Part shown: positions 35,989 through 45,114 of the stretch, in pieces
Layout: each line of letters opens with the position of its first letter
Position numbering within the stretch: position 1 is the stretch's first letter
Assembly: GCA_002368155.1 (NCBI GenBank)
Contig: AP018180.1
Location: 6,094,908-6,158,907, forward strand
Length of the DNA stretch: 64,000 nucleotides
From: Nostoc carneum NIES-2107
Lineage (GTDB): Bacteria > Cyanobacteriota > Cyanobacteriia > Cyanobacteriales > Nostocaceae
Reading direction: 5' to 3'
Notes under the pieces: generated by a model
Seen by the model: the letters and a program-made list of their open reading frames with translations, nothing else
Told to the model about the DNA's origin: nothing
The model's database searches: none
Position numbers and translations under genes: made by a program

Positions 35989-36732
35989 TCAGTTTTGCAA
36001 TTGAAATATCTGAGAGATGGTGCGGCGATAATACACAATAGTTAGTAAACAAGCCACTTGAATTGCACTTAAACCCCAAAACGGGTGAAAATCAGGTTTA
36101 ACGAACTCTACCAAAAAACGGAAGCTAAAATAAGAAATTAAATAAAATTTAAATAAATCGCCATTTTGATATTGATAGCGGCTGCGAAATTGCAAAAATA
36201 TAATTAGCAATCCTAAAAATAGGATTTCATATAACTGTGTGGGATGGCGAGGAATACCATCGCCAAAATCTACACCCCACGGTAGTTTTGTGGCGATTCC
36301 ATAAGTGCGATCGCTCAATCCCGTGAGAAAGCATCCAATTCTACCAATGGCTGTGCCAACAATCAGAGGATAAACAAATACATCACCTGTAGACTGATGA
36401 ACTCCAATAATTTTTTTGGTGAGTTCTACGCCAATTAATCCACCTAAAAGTGCCCCTACAACTGTTTTACCCTGGAGTAAAAGTAATAGAAACTGCTGTT
36501 GATTTTGCCGAATCAAGTCAATATGTTCCAGCCCTACCAGCAGTTTTGCGCCAATTAAAGCACCTATCATACCGCCAACAATTACAGAACTGCGCTGACT
36601 AGGTGCGATCGCATCTTTGCGAAGCCGAAATATTAACAAACGAAATGCTATGGCATAAGCTAAAGATTCAAATAAAATATGAGGATGAATTCGCAACGAA
36701 CCCAACCAAATATAAACAGGAAAGGTCAACAT
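35989..36732 (-). CDS. Lgt-like membrane protein lacking the canonical catalytic His
   Basis: A 247-aa polytopic protein of the prolipoprotein diacylglyceryl transferase family. Lgt signatures are present: GRIGCFLTG (the Lgt Arg motif), PWGVDF, RHPTQLYE and RFLVEFVKPD. The HGG motif that holds the catalytic His of E. coli Lgt (H103) aligns with VVGALLGG, so that His seems absent. This suggests a paralogue that binds phosphatidylglycerol-type lipids but does other chemistry. It is 121 bp upstream of the Tes-like radical SAM gene, same strand. The housekeeping lgt is presumably elsewhere. Confidence 0.85.
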   Translation of the reverse strand: MLTFPVYIWLGSLRIHPHILFESLAYAIAFRLLIFRLRKDAIAPSQRSSVIVGGMIGALIGAKLLVGLEHIDLIRQNQQQFLLLLLQGKTVVGALLGGLIGVELTKKIIGVHQSTGDVFVYPLIVGTAIGRIGCFLTGLSDRTYGIATKLPWGVDFGDGIPRHPTQLYEILFLGLLIIFLQFRSRYQYQNGDLFKFYLISYFSFRFLVEFVKPDFHPFWGLSAIQVACLLTIVYYRRTISQIFQLQN

Positions 36733-36945
36733 AATTTGTAATTATATTCGGCACTTATGCCATAGCTTTTACACTGATAAATATAGCGTTTCCCCGTCTC
36801 TTGATGTACAAATTTATCCGCGTTCATCTGCGTTTATCTTCTTCCATCTGCGGTTAATTTTTGATTTAAAACACTTCTATCTAACAGATTAAATTCTCTA
36901 ATTCCCTTGTAAATGGGGCAAGATGCCCATCTGAGAGTGCAACGC
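36733..36945. other. Spacer with dispersed repeat
   Basis: Contains TTATCCGCGTTCATCTGCG and CATCTGCGGTTAATTTTTG at 36812-36865, a degenerate direct repeat of a type frequently found between Nostoc genes. No gene. Confidence 0.5.
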
Positions 36946-37488
36946 CTACTTCAGCAATACCATGATTTCGTCACACCAAGCTAGCCAGCCCATTTCGTAG
37001 TGAATTCCTTTCAGCAACGTCATGTACTGGAACTTGAAGGTGTTGGACAACTCTTGCGGCTTCTGGAAGTACTGGTTCTGAATTTCTTGATAGATTGCTA
37101 ATCGCTGCTGATGTTGCCGACGATGCATTTCTAGCTTGGCTACTATCGTTTGCTGAGGTACTAAATGCCCAGCATAAAGTTTTAACAGCAATTCATCCTT
37201 GAGAGGTGCCATTTCCTCAGATTCAGCAATCCACTCACATAAATGCTGTTTACCTAAAGGAGTCACACTATATATCCGTTTGTCGGGTCGATTTTCTTGC
37301 TGTATAGATTCAGCTTGCAGCCATTCCTTTTGTTCTAAGCGGTTCAGTTCTCGATAAATCTGTTGAAAACTGGCACTCCAGAAAAAACCAACCGACCCTT
37401 CTACCGATGGGTTGAAACGCTTGGCAAGGTCATAGCCGCTACTAGGGGCGCTAACTAAGACCGACAGAATGGCATAGGTAAGAGACAT
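36946..37488 (-). CDS. PadR-family transcriptional regulator
   Basis: A 180-aa repressor. The N-terminal winged helix (about 1-85) has the PadR signature SLTYAILSVLVSAPSSGYDLAKRF and FFWSASFQQIYRELNRLEQKEWL. The C-terminal helical dimerisation domain (about 95-175) is of the Vir_act_alpha_C type. It is divergent from the DUF4188-like gene, with a 48-bp inverted repeat between them that is probably the shared operator. PadR proteins typically repress the neighbour until a small ligand or stress signal binds; the ligand is unknown here. Confidence 0.92.
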   Translation of the reverse strand: MSLTYAILSVLVSAPSSGYDLAKRFNPSVEGSVGFFWSASFQQIYRELNRLEQKEWLQAESIQQENRPDKRIYSVTPLGKQHLCEWIAESEEMAPLKDELLLKLYAGHLVPQQTIVAKLEMHRRQHQQRLAIYQEIQNQYFQKPQELSNTFKFQYMTLLKGIHYEMGWLAWCDEIMVLLK

Positions 37489-37505
37489 GGGTGATGGGTT
37501 GACAT

Positions 37506-37553
37506 ATTCACTTAGTTGAATATAACTTAGAATTTATATTCAATTAAGTGAAT
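37506..37553. promoter_or_regulatory. Probable PadR operator palindrome
   Basis: Two 20-bp arms, ATTCACTTAGTTGAATATAA (37506-37525) and TTATATTCAATTAAGTGAAT (37534-37553), are inverted repeats with one mismatch around an 8-bp centre. Each arm is itself a smaller palindrome, ATTCA-N6-TGAAT. This suggests two repressor dimers between the divergent genes. Confidence 0.75.
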
Positions 37554-37620
37554 AATATATTAATTGAGTATTTAGCTGCCACAAAGCAACACCATCAACC
37601 AGTTTCAAGAGGGTAGTGCA

Positions 37621-38013
37621 ATGAGTTACTCGATTTACCAAATAAATTTGCCAGAAAATCCCGAGGCTGTTGTCTTTGTCAACGGCATCATAGCGCGCGA
37701 CCATACCGGGTTTTTCTGGATGTGGAAAAATCTATTTTGGATAGGTAGTTCAACTACCAAAGCTGAAGGCTGCGTACAAGTCAAAGCAGGAATTTGTTCC
37801 GCCAACGAAGTGATTATGGTTAGCTACTGGCGTTCCGCCCATGACTTGAAACAGTTCTTCCGCGGTGAACCCCATCGGCGGATGATGCAGTTTGTCAGCA
37901 AAAATCCCAACAGTTTGTGTTTGTATAACGAGACATACCAACCACAGCACAGTGGCAAATACAGCCATGAACCGCAAGCAATGGCAAGGCTGTATCCAAG
38001 TGCAGCGAAATGA
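37621..38013 (+). CDS. DUF4188-like alpha/beta-barrel protein
   Basis: A 130-aa protein with a monooxygenase-like dimeric ferredoxin fold by pattern: VVFVNGIIARDHTGFFWMWKN, then VMVSYWRSAHDLKQFFRGEPHRRMM, then LCLYNETYQPQHSGKYSHEP. The YWRS and NETY...G.Y parts recall DUF4188 proteins. Probably a small-molecule-binding or modifying enzyme controlled by the divergent PadR regulator. GAGGG precedes the ATG by about 9 nt. Family by eye, function unknown. Confidence 0.72.
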   Translation: MSYSIYQINLPENPEAVVFVNGIIARDHTGFFWMWKNLFWIGSSTTKAEGCVQVKAGICSANEVIMVSYWRSAHDLKQFFRGEPHRRMMQFVSKNPNSLCLYNETYQPQHSGKYSHEPQAMARLYPSAAK

Positions 38014-38188
38014 AAAATAGAAAATGGGATATGGGAAAGAAATTACCAATGCCCAATGCCCCATCCCCAATGCCCAAAGCGGCGGGGCGCGCACCTTACG
38101 AACCCAAACGAGAATGGAGTTTCCCGCCGCTTTCAAAAAAAGAGGTGGTTAACCCACCTCTATCATCTAACCAGGAAACCCAAACTTT

Positions 38189-40402
38189 CTAAACTAGAAC
38201 CTTCGCTAAAATTGGTTCTACACTCTTAGCAATTTCTGGGACGTAAACCTGGGAAACATAGTCAGCAATCATCCTATCGGTGTTGAATAATGGTGCATTG
38301 GTTTTAATTGATGTCTTCATCATCTGCACCCAACCTGAGGAAACACCTTGAGCATTTTGGTTATAGTACAAGGGTACAATTTCTTGTTCTAAGAGCTGAT
38401 AAAGCGATTGAGAATCTATGCGATCCTGTAATTCTTGATCGCTAGTGTGAGCATCTTCACCGATAGCCCAACCATTAAGTCCTTTACCATCGCTTCCAGC
38501 TTTGTAGCCTTCACACCACCAACCATCAAGGACGCTTAAATTTAGTCCACCGTTAAAGCAGACTTTTTGTCCACTGGTACCAGATGCTTCTAGAGGACGA
38601 CGGGGGTTATTTAACCATACATCAACACCTTGAACGAGTTTTTGTCCGGTGTAAATGTCGTAATCTTCAATAAAGGCGACTCGATTACTCAGCCCGGAAT
38701 TTCGGCACCATTCCATCAATCGTTGGATAATCCGCTTACCTTCTTCATCAGCTGGGTGAGCTTTTCCTGCGAAGATAATTTGGACTGGATGTTGGGCATT
38801 GCTAAAAATCTTCTTCGCCCGTTCTGCATCTCGTAAAATTAAATCCCCGCGTTTATACGGGCTAAAGCGGCGGGCAAATCCAATCGTTAATACATCGGGA
38901 TCGAGGAGGGTATTAGTAGATTCAATAAAGTGGTAATCTTCTCCTCGTTGTTCCCTGGCGTTCCTGATTTTATAACGGGTATAAGCAATGAGTCTTTCTT
39001 TAAGGACGCGATGTCGCCACCACAATTCTTCATCAGGAATCTCGTCAACTTTTGCCCACATTTCTGGCAACATGGCGCGAGTTTTCCAATCTTCGCCCAA
39101 ATACTGATTGTATAAGTCACCTAATAAAGGCGCAGTCCATGTGGGTGCATGAACACCGTTAGTAATGTAACCAATGGGAACCTTATCTTCTGTATGTTGC
39201 GGATAGAGGACAGTCCACATTTTGCGGGAAACTTGACCGTGTAATTCACTGACACCGTTGCAAGCACGAGTCATCCGCAAAGCTAAAACCGTCATTCCAA
39301 ATGGTTCCCAAGGATCGCCCAATCTCCTTGCACCTAATGCCAAAAATTGCTCGCGGGAAAGTCGCAACTGGGGCCAGTATTGAGCAAAGTAGGAGTCAAT
39401 TAAATCCGGAGAGAAGACATCATGTCCGGCGGGAACGGGGGTATGGGTGGTGAATACACAACGATTCCGCACCGTTGCTTCTATGTCATAGAAAGATTTG
39501 CCAGTCTTTTCGATTTCTAAACGGGCAACTTCTAATGTACAGAAAGCAGCGTGTCCTTCGTTAAGGTGATAAACAGATGGTTGAATACCTAAAGCATTTA
39601 AAGCACGGACACCACCAATGCCTAATACTACTTCTTGGGCGATACGGGTTTCTAAGTTACCACCGTAGAGATGTCCAGTTAGCCAGCGGTCAATGGGGTC
39701 ATTGTCTTCGCGATCGCTATCGAGTAAATATAAAGTTACCCGCCCGACTTTTACCTGCCAAATCTGGACTTTTACTTGCCGTTGACGAACATCTAGTTGA
39801 ATAATTAACGGTTCCCCATTTTGAGTTTTTACTAACTCAATGGGCATTTGCTGGAAAGGGTTATCAATATAATAATCTTCTTGCCAGCCCTGACGGTTCA
39901 AGCGTTGGCGAAAGTAGCCTTGGCGATATAGCAAGCCTACACCCACCATCGGCACACCCAAATCTGATGATGATTTGAGGTGATCCCCAGCTAGAATTCC
40001 TAAGCCACCTGAGTAGACTGGTAAGGATTCATGAATACCAAATTCTGCACAAAAATAAGCAATAGGATTGTCTTTGCTAAGTTGTGGTGCAACACCACTT
40101 ACCCAAGTATCTTTTTGCAGCAGATATTGGTCAAACTCTTTTGCCAAGGCAGAGATTTGCTTCAGATAAAAAGGGTCTTCTGCTAATTGAGTCAGACGTT
40201 CGTAGCTTGCTGACTCTAAAATCGCTACTGGATTATGCCCACAGCGTTCCCATTCTTGGGGATCGATAGTTTGGAATAGGGCAATGCGATCGCCACTCCA
40301 ACTCCACCAATAGTTATAAGCCAAATCTGCCAAACGCTTTAATGGAAAAGGTAACTTTTCGCTTAAGCGTAGCGCTGCGGTCATTGCACTACTATTAGCC
40401 AT
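38189..40402 (-). CDS. glgP: Alpha-glucan phosphorylase
   Basis: A 737-aa GT35 phosphorylase releasing glucose-1-phosphate from glycogen. It is of the shorter alpha-glucan phosphorylase type: the N-terminal DUF3417-like part LAYNYWWSWSGDRIALFQTI, then PVYSGGLGILAGDHLKSSSDLG, YITNGVHAPTW and RFSPYKRGDLI. The pyridoxal-phosphate site lies in EASGTSGQKVCFNGGLNLS. In cyanobacteria it mobilises glycogen at night and under stress. Monocistronic, with a 770-bp gene-free region upstream. No truncation. Confidence 0.95.
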   Translation of the reverse strand: MANSSAMTAALRLSEKLPFPLKRLADLAYNYWWSWSGDRIALFQTIDPQEWERCGHNPVAILESASYERLTQLAEDPFYLKQISALAKEFDQYLLQKDTWVSGVAPQLSKDNPIAYFCAEFGIHESLPVYSGGLGILAGDHLKSSSDLGVPMVGVGLLYRQGYFRQRLNRQGWQEDYYIDNPFQQMPIELVKTQNGEPLIIQLDVRQRQVKVQIWQVKVGRVTLYLLDSDREDNDPIDRWLTGHLYGGNLETRIAQEVVLGIGGVRALNALGIQPSVYHLNEGHAAFCTLEVARLEIEKTGKSFYDIEATVRNRCVFTTHTPVPAGHDVFSPDLIDSYFAQYWPQLRLSREQFLALGARRLGDPWEPFGMTVLALRMTRACNGVSELHGQVSRKMWTVLYPQHTEDKVPIGYITNGVHAPTWTAPLLGDLYNQYLGEDWKTRAMLPEMWAKVDEIPDEELWWRHRVLKERLIAYTRYKIRNAREQRGEDYHFIESTNTLLDPDVLTIGFARRFSPYKRGDLILRDAERAKKIFSNAQHPVQIIFAGKAHPADEEGKRIIQRLMEWCRNSGLSNRVAFIEDYDIYTGQKLVQGVDVWLNNPRRPLEASGTSGQKVCFNGGLNLSVLDGWWCEGYKAGSDGKGLNGWAIGEDAHTSDQELQDRIDSQSLYQLLEQEIVPLYYNQNAQGVSSGWVQMMKTSIKTNAPLFNTDRMIADYVSQVYVPEIAKSVEPILAKVLV

Positions 40403-41173
40403 AAAACTCTCAGTTCTCTACTATTTTTTCTATTTCACTTCACATCTATTGAGGCGCAACTGCTCTTCAAGTCGATGGCAACGGCAACTTCATCGATCAA
40501 TCGTTCTCTGAAGTCGGAGCAGTTTATCACAAATTCAATTCAATTCTATTGAATGGTTTTTATTGCTTTTAGGATTCCAAAATTATCTCTGTTTTTGCGA
40601 ACTTTTTCTATCAATTTCAATCACGTTTTTTTAAACTGATTTTTTAATACTTAATATTTATTTGAATATTGCAATAATCAACTACAAATATTATTAAGTA
40701 AAGTTAAAAGCTAAACTCAGCAAAGATTGTATGAGTTATAAAAATAACTTTTTTGTAGTGGGCAACTGTAATTTTACTGTAATTCAAGTAAAAATAATGG
40801 CTTTTTAAGTGAAATAGAACAAGAAAAATATCTTCAGAAATATTTTTATATTGATATGAGAAAAATATAGAATGTTGGTTAAATAAAATTTAAGCGAGAC
40901 TGTAAGCCAGATTGTCAGGACTCAAGCACTGACTACCTAGCAAGCAATTAGCTGTATTTCTTTTTTTAGACTGCAAACTGATACTGTCTCATCAGCTGAT
41001 TACTTAAGTAACAATACTGATTTTTTTGCAGAAGAGATGATTTGAAATTGTCACGAAAGCTTAATGCTTAAACAGCCTTTCGTTAAAATCCTCTGATAAA
41101 AATGATGCGATCGCCTTTACAACCCCATCATTGCACCTCAGAACCGGAATATTATAGCTTTCAGCCTGTAGAT
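40403..41173. other. Gene-free spacer upstream of glgP
   Basis: 771 bp without a supported gene, AT-rich from 40560 to 40880. It carries the glgP promoter (minus). The right end, 41107-41200, overlaps the TPR gene end and is homologous to the edges of 45481-45785. Confidence 0.55.
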
Positions 41174-41200
41174 TTAGTTTTCTGAGGCGAGGCGATCGCA
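41107..41200. repeat. Repeat copy 1 (related to 45481-45785)
   Basis: GCGATCGCCTTTACAACCCC at the left and TTTTCTGAGGCGAGGCGATCGC at the right occur again, slightly diverged, at the two edges of 45481-45785. The right part codes for the last residues (CDRLASEN) of the TPR protein, so the shared sequence is a gene 3' end plus flank, not a free transposon. Confidence 0.65.
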
Positions 41201-42958
41201 AATATATGCTAAATTTTCACGAGCAGTAACAGTCCGAGGATGATTTACACCCCAGATTTGCTGACAAATATCTAAAGCTTGCTGATAAAGGGATTCTGCT
41301 TCACTATAACGCCCTGTTAATCGGTAAATTTCTGCTAAATTATTCAGACTTTCCGCAATATAGGGATGATTATCTCCTAATAGTTGTTTATCAAGTTCTA
41401 GCGCTTGTAAACACAAAGATTCTGCTTCATTAAACCGCCCTTGCTCTCTGTACATATAGCCCAAAGCGTAAATCGTATCTGCTAAAAGAGGATGCACTTT
41501 TTGTAATAGACTCTGCTTGATTTCTAAAGATTGTAAAAACAAAGCTTCAGCTTCCTCATAACGTCCTTGAGCACGGTAGATTAAAGCTAAATTGTGAATA
41601 TCCGTAGCAACTTCGGGATTTTCTTCTCCTAAAAATCGCTTGTCTAACTCTATTGCTTGTAGTGATAAAGATTCAGCTTCTTTATAACGTTGTTGATGAT
41701 AATAAAGTAAGGATAAATTATTTAAAATTATCGCAACAGAAGGATGATGTTCGCCAAGTAGATGCTTTCTAATTTCTAATGATTGCAGATAAAGAGGTTC
41801 CGCTTCCTGATAACGTTCTTGTTGATCGTATAGTAGCGCTAAGTTATTCAGACTAGCAGCCACATCGGGATGATTATCTCCTAGTAGGCGTTTTCTCAAC
41901 TCCAAAGCTTGTTGATAGAGAAGTTCTGCTTTGCTATATCTTGCAGTAGCTTTATAAAGCCCAGCCAGATTATTTAAGCTAGTAGCAAAAGCAGGATGAT
42001 GTTCTCCTAAAATATCTTTTCTCAGTTCCAAAGCCCTTTTATATAAAGATTCCGCCTCACTGTAGCGTCCGATTTCTCGATAAAGTCCAGCTAGATTATT
42101 GAGATTATTAGCTAAGTCTATTTGCAAACCCAATTCATTATATAAATCTATCGCTTTACGCCAATACTTAATCGCCAATTCTTGTTCTATTTGATAATTC
42201 TGAAACTCACCACGCTCTAAGCGACTGCGGTAAATATCACCTAATCTGGAATATAAATTAGCTAAACTGGGGTCTTTCTTTCCCTTTTCCTTTTCAACTT
42301 GATCAATTAACCTTTGTAAATCTTGAATAGGTAAAAAAAAGCAGTCATTGTCATTAGTATCAATGCTAGCTAATTCCGTATCTCGAAAAACAAAGTTTAT
42401 AGGTTCTAATTCTTTCCCAGCAATAGCATTAGTCTTTTTAGAAATAAATCGAAAAACTCCATTACGCCAACTCCAAAAATCAGGAGCTTTTTTAATTAAG
42501 TTAACTAAAATTTGATTAGTCACCCAAATCACAATACTAAAAGGAAAATCCCGTAACCCTTCCCTTGTCCATTGTAAATAACCAAAAAACTTTTCCTGTT
42601 CTGATTGCTTTTCTCCCAACTTGAGAAAATAAAGTTGTTCAGCACCCATGATAGTTATCACTGCTGGGTGACGTTGACGGAGATATTCATCTTGCTGCAC
42701 TAATTGATTCAGAGCCGCTTTTAGGCTCGGTTCTTGTCGTGCTAAAGTTATCCGATATAAACGAAAATTATCTTGAAGTTCAGCTTCATACTTAGAAATA
42801 ATTTCATCACGAAAATTCCCATCATCGCAAACAGCAATCAATAAATTTAATCCGCGTGTTTGAGCTTCAATAGAAACAATTAAATCATCATAAGCATCTT
42901 GATTAGCTTGCTCTGGCTCTAAAAAATCCTCATCATCTCCAAATTCCTCATTCAGCAT
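41174..42958 (-). CDS. TPR protein with degenerate STAND-like N-terminal domain
   Basis: 594 aa. Residues 1-215 resemble a P-loop-type domain without a Walker A motif (LNLLIAVCDDGNF, PAVITIMGAEQLYFL). It includes the segment FPFSIVIWVTNQ ... APDFWSWRNGVFRF, which recurs in STAND-like TPR proteins. A short linker follows, then about eight 42-residue kinesin-light-chain-type TPRs (about 255-590; AESLYxxALELRKxxLG...HP consensus). Probably a sensor or scaffold. It overlaps the upstream ATPase gene by 11 bp (42948-42958), so the two products likely act together. Conflict or signalling role inferred only from architecture. Confidence 0.85.
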   Translation of the reverse strand: MLNEEFGDDEDFLEPEQANQDAYDDLIVSIEAQTRGLNLLIAVCDDGNFRDEIISKYEAELQDNFRLYRITLARQEPSLKAALNQLVQQDEYLRQRHPAVITIMGAEQLYFLKLGEKQSEQEKFFGYLQWTREGLRDFPFSIVIWVTNQILVNLIKKAPDFWSWRNGVFRFISKKTNAIAGKELEPINFVFRDTELASIDTNDNDCFFLPIQDLQRLIDQVEKEKGKKDPSLANLYSRLGDIYRSRLERGEFQNYQIEQELAIKYWRKAIDLYNELGLQIDLANNLNNLAGLYREIGRYSEAESLYKRALELRKDILGEHHPAFATSLNNLAGLYKATARYSKAELLYQQALELRKRLLGDNHPDVAASLNNLALLYDQQERYQEAEPLYLQSLEIRKHLLGEHHPSVAIILNNLSLLYYHQQRYKEAESLSLQAIELDKRFLGEENPEVATDIHNLALIYRAQGRYEEAEALFLQSLEIKQSLLQKVHPLLADTIYALGYMYREQGRFNEAESLCLQALELDKQLLGDNHPYIAESLNNLAEIYRLTGRYSEAESLYQQALDICQQIWGVNHPRTVTARENLAYICDRLASEN

Positions 42959-44240
42959 GAATCACACCTTTCCTCTTCAAGCTTTCTATCAGGATGGGAT
43001 GGACATCATACCAAGTTTCCTCAGTGCGGTATTCTAAAACATAAAGCCCATGCAGTAAATCTAAAAACTCAGGCTGTTTCGGGTCATTGGGCATAAATTG
43101 CTCATAAACACTTTGTAAAATCTCTATGTCAACTTTTCCTAAACGTATCGAAAAGTCATTACGAATTTTATTAATTGCCTGAGCTAAAATTTTATCATCA
43201 ATAATAATCTCTTCTGCTGGATTTCTGCGGATAACTCGCAAACAAATACGACAGCATTCCTTTGCAATCCGAATTAACTCTCGTAAGACTCCGCCGCTGT
43301 AAATAACGATATTTTCAGCAGTTTTATCTGCTATTAATTCCTGAGAAATCCGCTTTTGTAAAACCTCACTCAAAATATTAATTGCTTCATGACGAGGTTG
43401 GGCATTAGACAGCCGATTTTTACCCTTCTCAAATATTTTCAGTACAGGCATAACCACAATTTGGTCATTAGTTTCAGTTGTCAGAATAGTGCTGATAAAT
43501 GTTTCCCGTAGCACAGCAATGGGGATAGTATAAATTATCCGAAAGTTCGGCTGACACAGTGCTTTAATATTATCCTTATAAATTTCGTTAACTCTACCCA
43601 AATCAAGTTTATCTAAATCATCAATAATCACTAAAACATCTTGTTGAGTAGCAGCTTGAATCAGCGCCGCAATTTCATTAATTCTTGCCACTAAGTCTGA
43701 TATTTTACGCTCAAATTCTTGTTTAATTTCATCCCTAACTGTAGCATCAGCCTTTAATTTCGAGCTAATCAGCTTTAGCAAATCAAAGCCTATTTCAGCT
43801 TCTGCGTGCCAATTTAATTCCTCAGTCCGAGTGCGAGTAGCGAACCATTTATACAGAGCTTCTTTCGTCGATTTAGGAATTTCAACCTGACGCGCTTCCG
43901 CCTCAGCCATTAAATTAACTGCGATCGCAAACAGGATATTAATATGATTAACAGCCGACATTTCAATTTTGTCAGCAATAGAAAACAATACGACAAAATA
44001 TTTATTTTGAATTTGTCTGCTAAACTCAGCTAACAAAGTTGACTTACCACATCCGCGATGTCCCGTAAAAATAATCTTACTATCACCATTAGGGCTATCT
44101 TCAACTAACTGGTTAAGGTCTGCAATTAAATCATCGCCATATTCAACCCTAAACTTTTCCATTTCGTTCTTTTCCATCAACGGAAATAGTTCGAGATTGC
44201 TATATGCTTCCTGAAACAAATTTAATAATTCCTTAGACAT
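42948..44240 (-). CDS. P-loop ATPase (AAA/STAND-like)
   Basis: A 430-aa ATPase. Walker A is GHRGCGKST (residues about 60-68) and Walker B VLVIIDDLDKLD, with an arginine-rich C-terminal half (RELIRIAKECCRICLRVIRR) typical of a helical lid and winged-helix region. It has no membrane segment. The next gene, a degenerate P-loop/TPR protein, overlaps it by 11 bp, giving a coupled ATPase-sensor pair. The frame opens at a TTG (44246), but ATG 44240 has GGGA 8 nt upstream. Related pairs occur in many Nostocales genomes. Function unknown. Confidence 0.85.
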   Translation of the reverse strand: MSKELLNLFQEAYSNLELFPLMEKNEMEKFRVEYGDDLIADLNQLVEDSPNGDSKIIFTGHRGCGKSTLLAEFSRQIQNKYFVVLFSIADKIEMSAVNHINILFAIAVNLMAEAEARQVEIPKSTKEALYKWFATRTRTEELNWHAEAEIGFDLLKLISSKLKADATVRDEIKQEFERKISDLVARINEIAALIQAATQQDVLVIIDDLDKLDLGRVNEIYKDNIKALCQPNFRIIYTIPIAVLRETFISTILTTETNDQIVVMPVLKIFEKGKNRLSNAQPRHEAINILSEVLQKRISQELIADKTAENIVIYSGGVLRELIRIAKECCRICLRVIRRNPAEEIIIDDKILAQAINKIRNDFSIRLGKVDIEILQSVYEQFMPNDPKQPEFLDLLHGLYVLEYRTEETWYDVHPILIESLKRKGVIHAE

Positions 44241-44823
44241 TCGCAATTCCCGTAAAAGTGCCAGATATTCATATAATGGCTTATTTTTTTACGGTAAAAT
44301 TCCAGGTGATCGCACCTGAAATACAATGTCAATCAATAACTACTAAGTAACCACTATATTAGATAATTCAAATAATGCGTTTAACCACTGAATCAAAAAC
44401 TAAAAATCAGCAATAGAGTTCAAAAAACAAGAATTATAAATTACGAATTATACATTGAATTAACAAGAATCTACTTTAGGTTATACATTTATAATAGTGA
44501 AATCACTCAACAAATTAATAAATAAGATTTTTGGTGAAAAGTTAACTTTTAAAATTATTTTAGCGCTTCAAAACTTATATTGACGGATGCTGCATTATCC
44601 AAATCTATGCAATTCAGCGGCAATCTTTATGAGTAGAATTTTTGCGATCGCCTTTATTCGTCCAAATTACAATATCAAAATATAACACTTTGAGTTGAGA
44701 AGTAGGAATATGGAGTTTAGGTTATAGCTGTGGTAAACCTCGGTAACAGACTTATCAATTTTATTGACAAATTCAGCGAACCATTATTAGCATTGAATTA
44801 AATGCTAATCAAATGCTAATACT
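44241..44823. other. Divergent spacer ATPase / toxin-antitoxin
   Basis: About 580 bp, AT-rich, with no gene. It contains the promoters of both flanking units; the last 30 bp repeat AAATGCTAAT twice just before the antitoxin ATG, a possible autoregulation site. Confidence 0.45.
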
Positions 44824-45114
44824 ATGATTAACCTTTCGCAAGATATACATTCCCTCACCGAATTTAAACGTAATACAACCGAGTTTTTGCAGCGTCTTAA
44901 GCAAACCAAACATCCTTTAGTTCTAACTGTTAATGGCAAAGCAGAGTTAGTTGTTCAAGATGCAGAATCTTATCAGGAACTTTTAGAAGCGGCTGAGTTA
45001 GTAGAAACCCTCAAGGGTATTAAACTTGGCTTGGAACAAATGCAAGAAAGAAAAGGGAAAAAAGCCGAAGATTTCTTCAATGAACTGTTTGATAAATTAG
45101 ACAGTTCCCAATGA
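44824..45114 (+). CDS. Phd/YefM-type antitoxin
   Basis: A 96-aa antitoxin: DIHSLTEFKRNTTEFLQRLKQT, then HPLVLTVNGKAELVVQDAESYQELLE is the Phd/YefM fold. A charged helical C-terminus (LEQMQERKGKKAEDFFNELF) would wrap the toxin. It is first in the operon, overlapping the toxin start by 4 bp. The family normally represses its own promoter; the AAATGCTAAT direct repeat directly upstream is a candidate site. Confidence 0.9.
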   Translation: MINLSQDIHSLTEFKRNTTEFLQRLKQTKHPLVLTVNGKAELVVQDAESYQELLEAAELVETLKGIKLGLEQMQERKGKKAEDFFNELFDKLDSSQ

